Shown here piece by piece: positions 1-8,900 of a stretch of DNA of 13,854 nucleotides; the stretch's first letter is position 1; each line of letters starts with the position of its first letter. Position numbers and translations under genes: made by a program. The stretch comes from Baffinella frigidus (Eukaryota > Cryptophyceae > Cryptomonadales > Baffinellaceae), in assembly GCA_026770585.1 (NCBI GenBank), contig MU646499.1:406279-420132 (forward strand). The letters run 5' to 3'. A model generated the notes under the pieces. The model was not told where the DNA came from. It did no database searches and saw only the letters and a list, made by a program, of their open reading frames with translations.

Positions 1-210
1 CAACATTCAACCCTGCACCCTGAACCCTCAAACCTGAACCCTGAACCCTGAACCCTGAACCCTGAGCCCTGAACCCTGAGCCCTGAGCCCTGAAGCCTGA
101 AGCCTGAAGCCTGAAGCCTGAACACTAAACCCTCAGCCCTCAGCCCTCAGCCCCCAACCCTCAACCCTCAACCCTCAACCCTAACCGCGCAACCCTCAAC
201 CCTACCCCAG
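1..210 (+). repeat. Intron 0 (3' part): CCCTGAA/CCCTCAA heptamer array
   Basis: The sequence is made of 7-nt units, first CCCTGAA with GCCTGAA variants, then CCCTCAA, ending in CCCCAG before the exon at 211. The 5' splice site is outside the window. The exon that follows starts in phase 0 with the last strand of a TIG domain (LPFEVYT). Confidence 0.8.
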
Positions 211-385
211 GTCGTATCAGCCCGCGGGAAGGGCTCTCTCCCCTTCGAAGTCTACACCCCCCCCGCCTTCTCCCGCATCTCCCCCACCCGCGGGACCGCG
301 GCGGGCGGCGCCTCCACGACCCTCACCCTCTCGCTCTCATCGGCCGCGTGCGCCCCTGCGGCACGCTGCCGCTTCGGCGCACAAG
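211..385 (+). CDS. Exon 1: end of one TIG domain and first half of TIG domain 1
   Basis: Reads in frame from 211 with phase 0 at the acceptor and phase 1 at the donor. It closes a preceding domain (LPFEVYT) and opens domain 1 (FSRISPTRGTAAGG), reaching CRFGAQ. Donor is AAG|GTGCGC. C-rich third codon positions are evident (ccc, ttc, acc, ctc). Confidence 0.82.
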
Positions 386-1071
386 GTGCGCCACACACAC
401 CCCACTCCCTAAATCCTCCACATCCAGAATCCCCTGAATCCCGAGTGCCTACTCCAGGGGTCGCGGTGCCGGCAGGGTGCGCGTCGCCGCTTGAGTACCG
501 CTGCGTCGCACCCGCTGGGGGCGTGGGGGAGGTCGAGGTGGAGTTTGCGCTCAACGGCGCGGATTTCGTCGGATCGGGGCTGATGTTTGAGTATGTGGTT
601 CCGGTTCGGCTGCTGGCGTTCCGGCCGGGGAGGGTGCTGGTGGGGATGGCTGTGACGCTCACGGTTTCCGGCGAAAACTTTCGCTGCGGCGACCGCGAGC
701 AGGTGCGCCACACTCATTCGGGAACAAGTGTTTTTCTTTTAAAAAATCTATACGCAAATTACTACACAATTGCTTCGGACGTGACCCGTTGTGTAGTAAT
801 TTTTATTGCCATCTTTTAAAAGAAAATACTTGTTCCCGGATTAACACCCTGCACCTGCCACCCAAAATCCTTAAAACTTTCAACTCTCAACCATTAACCC
901 CGAGCCGTGAAACCTAATCCCTCAACCTGAAAACCTACACCCACCAGATGTTCTGCCGCACCGGCGGGCGCGCCCCCGCCTTCGGTGTCACGGTCTGCAC
1001 ATCCTAATCCCAACTCTCAGCCCTCCACCCTCCACCCTCAACCCTCAACCCTCAACTCTCAACCCTCATCC

Positions 1072-1110
<39 letters not shown>

Positions 1111-1548
1111 ACCCTGATCCCTAAACCCTAAACCCTAAACCCTAAACCCTAAACCCTGAACCCTAAACCCCAAACCCGAACCCAGGTCTGCCTGGACAGC
1201 GAAACGCTCATCTGCCGCTTCACGTCGCTCCCTGCGGTAAACCCGAAACCGTAAATCCTGAGCTGTAAGCCGTAATCCCTAAGCCGTAAGCCGTAAACCG
1301 TAAACCGTAAACCGTAAACCGTAAACCGTAAACCCTAAACCAGGGGAACCACTCGTTGTCGGTTTCGAGTGATGACGTGGCGTTTGTCCCCTTCTCCAAT
1401 ACGCTTGAGGTAACTCCCCCCCAACCCTCTCTCGCGCGCTTTCTTTCTCTCTCGCGCTCTCTCTCTCTCGCGCGCTGTCTCTCTCGCGCGCTCTGTCTCT
1501 GTCTCTGTCTCTCTCTCTCGCGCGCGCGCTCTCTCTCTCTCTCGCGCG

Positions 1549-1602
<54 letters not shown>

Positions 1603-2710
1603 CGCTCTCTCTCGACCAGGTCAGGGAGCCAGGCGACCCTGCATTCAAGGAGTTTTTCAAGGGGAGAGATCCCCATCCCCCAACCCCTAACTCCCAACCC
1701 GCTCTCTCTCTCAGGTGGGGGAGCATGCACAGATCTTGTCGGTATCTCCAGGGTTCGGCGCGCTCACAGGCGGGTCAAACACCACGATTACGGTCCAGGA
1801 GGGCCTCGATCAGGTTCGCTCCAAGCCAGGATGTTAGAGATATTGGTAATTTATTGCCAAACAACCAGCGTCAGCGCTACACATGCCTTCCGCATTGTGC
1901 TACATACTGTACCCCGTGTCGGCCGCTCTTACACGATTTTCCCGGATGGATTCTATCTCCACCTCCTACAGCCGGGATGTTCAAATGCTTGTACTGTGTG
2001 TAACATTAATACTATCCAGGTTACATTGCTAGTATATGCATGTACAGATCTTGTCTGTCTCTCTGGGTTTCGGCGCGAAGCCCTAAACCTCAAACCCCAA
2101 ACAGGTGCCAGAGGTGCTGTGCCACTTCGGCGACTCGGCCACAGTCGGGATTCCTACCTCCCCTTCCCATATCTCCTGCCCGGTACCCTAAACTCAAACA
2201 CTAAACCCTACTCCCTCAACCCTACGACTTAACGGCCCGCCTAAACCCTAAACCCTAAACCCTAAACCCTAAACCCTAAACCTTAAACCCCATAAACCCC
2301 AAACCTGAAACCCTGAACCCTAAACCCTAAACCCCAAACCCTAAACCCCAAACCCTAAATCCCAACCCCCCAAACCCTAAACCCTAAACCCTAAACCAGG
2401 TACCTCCCGTCGACAGCCAGGGGCCCGTCCAGCTCTGGCTGACCTCTGAGCAGGTTCAGCGAACCCCTAAACCCTAAACCATACACTCTGAACCCTAACC
2501 CCTAAAGTCTAAACCCAAACCCTGAAGCAGTCGCTTTACAAGACGCACCCAGCGACGTTCGAGTACGTGGCGCACTTCCGCGTCGCGGCCATCCGCCCCT
2601 CCGTGGGCCTCAGCGCGCGCGCGACCACGGTGACGATCCTCGGAAACAACCTCATCGGCGCGGATTCCGCATGCCGCTTCGGGAACCAGGCACCCCCACA
2701 CCCTCAACCT

Positions 2711-2748
<38 letters not shown>

Positions 2749-3391
2749 ACCCTTAACCCTGCACCCTGGACCCTGAACCCTGAACCCTCAGCCCTCAACC
2801 TTCAACCCTCAACCCCCAACCCTGAACCCTGAACCCTCAACTCTCAACCCTCAATCCTACTCCCTGCACCCTCAACCATCAACCCTCAACCCTCAGCCCT
2901 CAACCCTCAACCCTCAATCCCAAAGCAGGACACGCGCGCGGTATCCGGCTCATCATCGCTGATCCGCTGCCTCGCGCCGCCCCAACCCCCCGGGGCCGTC
3001 TCGGTCGATGTCTCGTTCCCTGGGGGGGAGCTAGTCGCGACGGGCCTCGCGTTCATGTACGTGGATCAGCCGGAGATCGAGGGGGTGATCCCGTCGGTCG
3101 CGTCGGGCTACGGCGGCGAGGTGGCCCCAAACGACTCCTCACACCCTAAACCCTAAACACTTAACCCTAAACCCTAAACCTTTGAGTCCTTACACCCTTA
3201 ACCCTAAACCCTAAACCCTAAACTCATGCGTCCTCAACCCCCAAACCCCTCAACAGTTGGTCACAGTGCTGGGCGCCGGGTTCGCGGACTCCGACCAGCT
3301 CGTAAACCCCAAACCCTAAACCCCAAACCCTAACCCCTAACCCTAAACCCCAGACCCTAAACCCTGAACTTCAAACACTAACCCCTGAACC

Positions 3392-3423
<32 letters not shown>

Positions 3424-4938
3424 ACCCTACACCCTAAACCTTAAAACCCTGAAACAGGCGTGCCGGTTCGGCGCGTCCCCAGCGTCTTCCACGACGTTCA
3501 TCTCCCCGTCTGAGATCCACTGCGTCGCCCCTGTCCTCCACACCCTCTCCGACACCTTCCTGGTCTAAAACCCACACCCTACACCCTACACCCGACACCC
3601 TCAACCCTGAACCCTGAACTCTAGACCCCAAACCCCAAACCCTAAACCCTAACCCCTAAACCCTACCCCCTACACCCTAAACCCCAAACCCCAAACCCTA
3701 AACCCCAACCCTAAACCCTAAACCCCAAACCCTACACCAGGAAGTGTCGAACACGGAATCCGAAGCGGGCCCGCGGGCAGTCTTTGAGATCCACTCATCC
3801 GGGGCGCTGGTGAAGATGTCTCCGGCGGTAGGGGGGGGCGATGGAGGCGTCCTCGTGTCCTTTTCAGGCCAAGGGCTCGGGACGGGCGGCGCAATCATCT
3901 GCATGTTCGGATCAGCAATTATCCCAGCGGTCGCGCAGGTTTCAACCCCACACCCAGAACCCTGATCTCCACACCCTGAACCCCAACCCCCAACCCCTGA
4001 AGCAGTCGTGAACCTTAACTTCCAATCCCTGAAGAACCCTAACCCCCAATGCCTAACGCAGTCGGCGAACCAAGTGCAGTGCGTCACGCCCGCGCACCCG
4101 CACGGCGGCGTCGTCGAAGTCCAGGTTCGGCCAGACAACCTCGTTTCTGCACCCACCGAATTTCGTTCACATAATTGAACATGGCCTTACACCCTACCCT
4201 GCACGGCCTTACACCCTACCCTGCACCCTGAACCCTAACCCCTAACCCCAAACCCTTCACCCCTAAACCCTGCCCCCCCCCCAGGTTGGCACCTCAGGCG
4301 GGCGTCTCCGCACCACCCAAGAACCCTTCGAATACGTACACCCTAAACCCCAAACCCAAAACCCCACACCTTACACCCTAAACCCTGCACCCTAAACCCC
4401 ACACCCCAAACCCCACACCCCAAACCCCACACCCTCAAACCTACACAGGTCCCGCGCATGTCCATCACCGCGCTGATCCCCTCCTCGGGCCCCACCTCGG
4501 GCGGAACCGCCGTCACAGCTGTAGGGGCCCTCCACCTCGGGGCCGCAGCCTTCTGCCGCGTCGCGCGGGGGAGCGCCGTGGGGAGGCTCGAGTTGCCCGA
4601 CTCTGGGGAGCTGGCGGACGGGATCACGACGGAAATGGTCGACTGCCAGATGCTCAGCTCGTCGTCGGTGCGGCTCATACCCTACACCCTGCATCCTCAA
4701 ACTGAAAGCCTAATTCCTAATCCCTAATCCCTAAACCCTGAATCCTAAACCCTCAACCCTCAACCCTCAACCCTCAATCAGGTGCGGCTCATAACCCCTC
4801 CGGCGACCGGGCCCGCCTCGGTGCTGATCGAGGTGTCTCCCGACACCCTAAACCCTAAACCCTAAACCCCAAAATCCAAACCCCCAACCCTCAACCTTCA
4901 ACCCTCAACCATCAACCCTCAACGCCCAACGCCCAACC

Positions 4939-4998
<60 letters not shown>

Positions 4999-5821
4999 AC
5001 CATCAACCCCCAACCCCAACCCAGGTATCCCGCGTGGCCCTCTTCGACGTGAAATCGTCCGCGCGCTTCTCCTACACACGTCTCATCACGATCATCCGGA
5101 GTTCCCCGGATTCAGGGCTCGACATTGGGGGCACCCGCGTCTCTCTAATCGTGGACGACATTCCGGAGTTCCCTGCGGGGGGCCTCAAGTGTCGTTTCTC
5201 GCGCGCGGTCTCCGTGGCCGCGGTGCCAAAACCCCAAACCCTAAAGCCTGAAGCTTAAAGCCTAAAGCCTAAAGCCTAAAGCCTCAAGCCTCAAGCCTCA
5301 AGCCTCAAGCCTCAAGCCTCAAGCCTAAAGCCTAAAGCCTCAATCCTAAAGCCTCAAGCCTAAACGCTAAACGCTAAACGCTAAACCAGGTGCGCGTGTC
5401 GCGCGAGGCAGTGTCGTGCGTCGCGCCCGCGTTCCACCCGGTTCACCCTCAACCCCAACCCCTACACCCTACACCCTACACCCTACACCCTACACCCTAC
5501 ACCCTCAACCCCGGTTCACCCTCAACTCCAACCCCTCAACCCTACACCCTACACCCTACACCCTCAACCCTCAACCCTCAACCCTACACCCTCAACCCTA
5601 AACCCTGAACCCCAACCCAGGGGAACGTGACCGTCTCGCTCACCACCGCGGCCGACGAGCCCCTCTCCAACGCCGTCTACTTCCAGTACACCCCGGTGGC
5701 CACTGCCATCCGCCTGACCCCATCCAAGGGGAAGACGCAGGGGGGGACGGCTGTGGTACTGATCGGGCCGTTCCAGCCGAGCGGGGGGGAGGTCTGAACC
5801 CTCAACCCTAAGCCCCCAACC

Positions 5822-5855
<34 letters not shown>

Positions 5856-5856
5856 C

Positions 5857-5903
<47 letters not shown>

Positions 5904-8900
5904 TCCTCAACCCTCAACCCCCTCCCTAATCCCTACACCCTAAACCTTACACCCTAAACCTCAAAGCAGGTCTGGTGTGACTTTGGGGGGCGGGTGGTGC
6001 TCGCGGAGACGACAGGGGTGGATTCGGGAGGCGTGCAGCTGGTGTGCGTGAGCCCGCGAGGGCAGGGGGTTGTCGCGTTCAACTTGTGGAGCTCCGAGGG
6101 GGGGGGGGCGTCTTCGGCGGGGCTGCTGTTCGAGTACGAGGTAAACCCTAAACCCTAAACTCTCCTGAACCCTCAACCATAAACTCTCAACTCTAAAGCC
6201 TAAACCCGAAGACCTAAACCCTAAACCCTTAGCCCCTACACCAGGACACGGTGCTTCTGGCTGCTCTCGTGCCGTCAAGTGGGCCGGCTGGGGGGGGGAC
6301 TGTGGTGCAGATCACTGGGTCAGGCTTCAAACAGGTGGTGGCATGCAAGTTCGGGGGGGATGGTGCCCCGGTCGTGGGGGAGTATGTGAGCGAGACCATG
6401 GTGGCGTGCCGGGCGCCCGCTGGCCGCGCGGGGGATGTGATGGTGCAGGTCAGCACCGACGGCGAGACGTTTTCGTCTGGGAGGCACGTGTTCTCGTACG
6501 TGGAACGTGAGCTCGTAACTCTGGTGAAGCCGTCTGCTGTGGCTCTGAGCGGCAGGACCCAGGTGACCGTGGTCGGGGAGCACTTTGCTGCGTCGGAGCG
6601 GAGTGCGTGCAAGTTTGGGTCCGCGGTGGTGACCGGGACGGTGGTGTCGTCGTCTGCGATGTTGTGTGTGAGCCCGGAACAGCGATTGGGAGACGTGGCG
6701 GTGGAGGTGAGCAGCAACGGTGTGGACTTCTCGCACGACGGAGTGACGGTTCAGTATACGCAATTGGCAGTGGTGTACTCGGTGGAGCCGTCGGCCGGGC
6801 TCGAGGAGGGGGGCACTGTGGTGACGGTGACGGGTGCGAACGTCGGCAGCTCGGGCCCGGGGAAGACCTTCACATGCTTGTTTGGGCTGAAGAAGGTTGT
6901 TGGAGAGATCGCGAGCGCGTCGAGCGTTGTGTGCACGTCTCCGGCGCACTTGAGCGGGAAGGTTGGCCTGGGGGTGAGCATTGACGGGGTGACCGGCTAC
7001 GGGGAGGGAGTTTCGTTCGAGTATGTCCGGCGTGCACGGGTGACGAGGGTGTGGCCGAGCGTGGGACGGACAGAGGGATCGACGTCTTTGAGGGTTTTCG
7101 GAACGGACTTCGGGGTTGGCAAGTGGAGCTGCCGCTTTGGGTCGGCAGGCGTGAGCAAAGCACAGCAGGTGTCAGTGTCTGAGCTTGCATGCATGTCGCC
7201 GCGGCACGACGTTGGAGGCGACGTTGTGGTGGGAGTGGCACTGGAGGGAGGTGAGTTTTCGGAGGACGAAGCGGTGTTCAGATACACAAGCGCTCCTGTG
7301 GTGTCCTCTGTCACACCATCGTACACGTCGGTGGAGGGCGGCACCGAAGTGACGATCAAGGGGAGGAACCTGGGGGCCGGGGGCGGGGACGTGTGGGTGC
7401 GCTTCGGATCGGGCGAGGCGGTGCTTGGTTGGTACGTGGAGAGCGCAGACGCAGTCTTGTGCATGGCACCAGCTTCTGGAAGCCTTGGGGATTCTTCCGT
7501 GGAGCTGTCCTTCAACGGTGTTGAGTTTTCATCATCAGCTGTCTACCTCAGTCGCCAAGTTCAAACTCTTGACCTCGAGACCGAACCTTCCTCTGGCTTT
7601 GTTTCTGGCGGAAACACAATCACAGTATCAGGTTCAGGATTCAGTCCAACTCCTGAAACCTCGCTGTGGTGCGAGTTCAGCGCCAAGGGTTGGTCACAAG
7701 TCGTTGCCGCTGAATCTCGGGCGCCCCGCACGGTGGAATGCATCACTCCGTCGCATGGGCTGGGGCTCGTGAGCGTGTCGATTGTGGAGGGATCGGTCTC
7801 GTCACAGGCACTCGGCACGGCAGAGTTCGAGTACATTGCGGACGTGGAAGTAATGGCGGTGATTCCGAGCTTTGGAGCGCAGGGAGGCGGCACACTTGTG
7901 AGCGTGATCGGTGCGAGCTTTTCGGGAGAATCAGTGTCGTGCTCCTTCGGTGCGATGGGCAGCGTCTCGGCGATGCTGGTAAGCAGCTCATTACTTCTGT
8001 GCAGCTCGCCGACGGTATCGGAAGTCTCCACGAGCCACACGGACGGGAGTGTTGAGGTGCAGGTGAGCAACAACGGTGTGGACTACAGCTCGACGGGGGC
8101 ACGTTTCTCGTTTGTTGCGGACGTTCACGTTGACGGCATCTCTCCTGGATCAGTGAGCGCCGGGGATACTATGATCGGCGTGTACGGTGGGGGTTTCATG
8201 TCTTCGGAGAGCCTGCGGTGCAGGCTGGGTTCAAACCAGCACGTTGCGGCGCGGTACATTTCATCTTCGCATGTCACGTGCAGTACGAGCAGCCTTCGTC
8301 GTGGGAACTACTCTGTTTCGGTGACATTCAACGGGGCGGACTTCTACAGCGGCGCTTTCGAGCTTGAGGCAACGGATGTTGTGGAGATTGAGCGCATCAT
8401 TCCCAGCACAGGGCCGGTGGGAGGCGGCGCCACCATCCGCATAATCACATCTGGAGCGGTGCCAAGTGGGAAGGTTGAGTGCCGGTTCGGGGATGTGCAG
8501 ACCGCTGGATCTCATGTATCGGAATCCGAGATCTCGTGCGTGTCTCCGGCTGGACAGGCAGGGACAGTGGATGTGCAGCTTGTGCTGGGAACGGAAGTGG
8601 GCCGAGTGTCTGTTCCGTTTGTCTACTACTCAGGAAGCTCTGCCTCTGTTTCGTCGGTTCATCCATGCGTCGGAGGTGTGGGCGGAGGTTTGTCTGTTCT
8701 CGTTACTGGGAGCAACCTTCGCGTATCCGGAGGCGCTTGCCGGGTCGACGGACTTGTGGTGGAAGCTGCAGAGGTGATTTCGTCGACGATGCAATCCTGT
8801 GTGATTCCGTCTCACGCGGCCGGCAGGGTGTTCATCGAAGCGATGGGCGACGACGGAGCTTATACTGAACCGGGAGCCATTTTCCAGTACAGCGAGCTTC

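Noticed and set aside
1-210. Real chromosome end (telomere)
   Set aside because: The repeats are degenerate and of mixed type, recur between exons over 6 kb, and are followed by a continuous gene.
1620-1714. Additional exon after the decoy acceptor CGACCAG at 1619
   Set aside because: Including its 95 nt shifts the frame of exon 6 and adds no TIG-like sequence; no usable donor ends it in frame.
1220-2003. Open frames rich in RERERE, LSLSLS or ARARER residues
   Set aside because: They are translations of the CT microsatellite of intron 5 and cross predicted splice sites.
4006-4061. Alternative acceptor in intron 13 as the true exon start
   Set aside because: It gives TCG TGA, an immediate stop, whereas 4062 continues the TIG domain.
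4449-4727. Stand-alone small gene starting at an ATG in exon 16
   Set aside because: The ATG lies inside a TIG domain and the frame runs into intron repeat; it is a fragment of the large gene.
5390-5608. Open frames rich in TLNPQPS or TLHPTPY heptapeptides
   Set aside because: A 7-nt repeat without stops (CCCTCAA, CCCTACA) is open in all frames; these are intron arrays, not protein repeats.
1-6244. CRISPR array
   Set aside because: The repeats are contiguous 7-nt units without spacers in a spliced eukaryotic gene.
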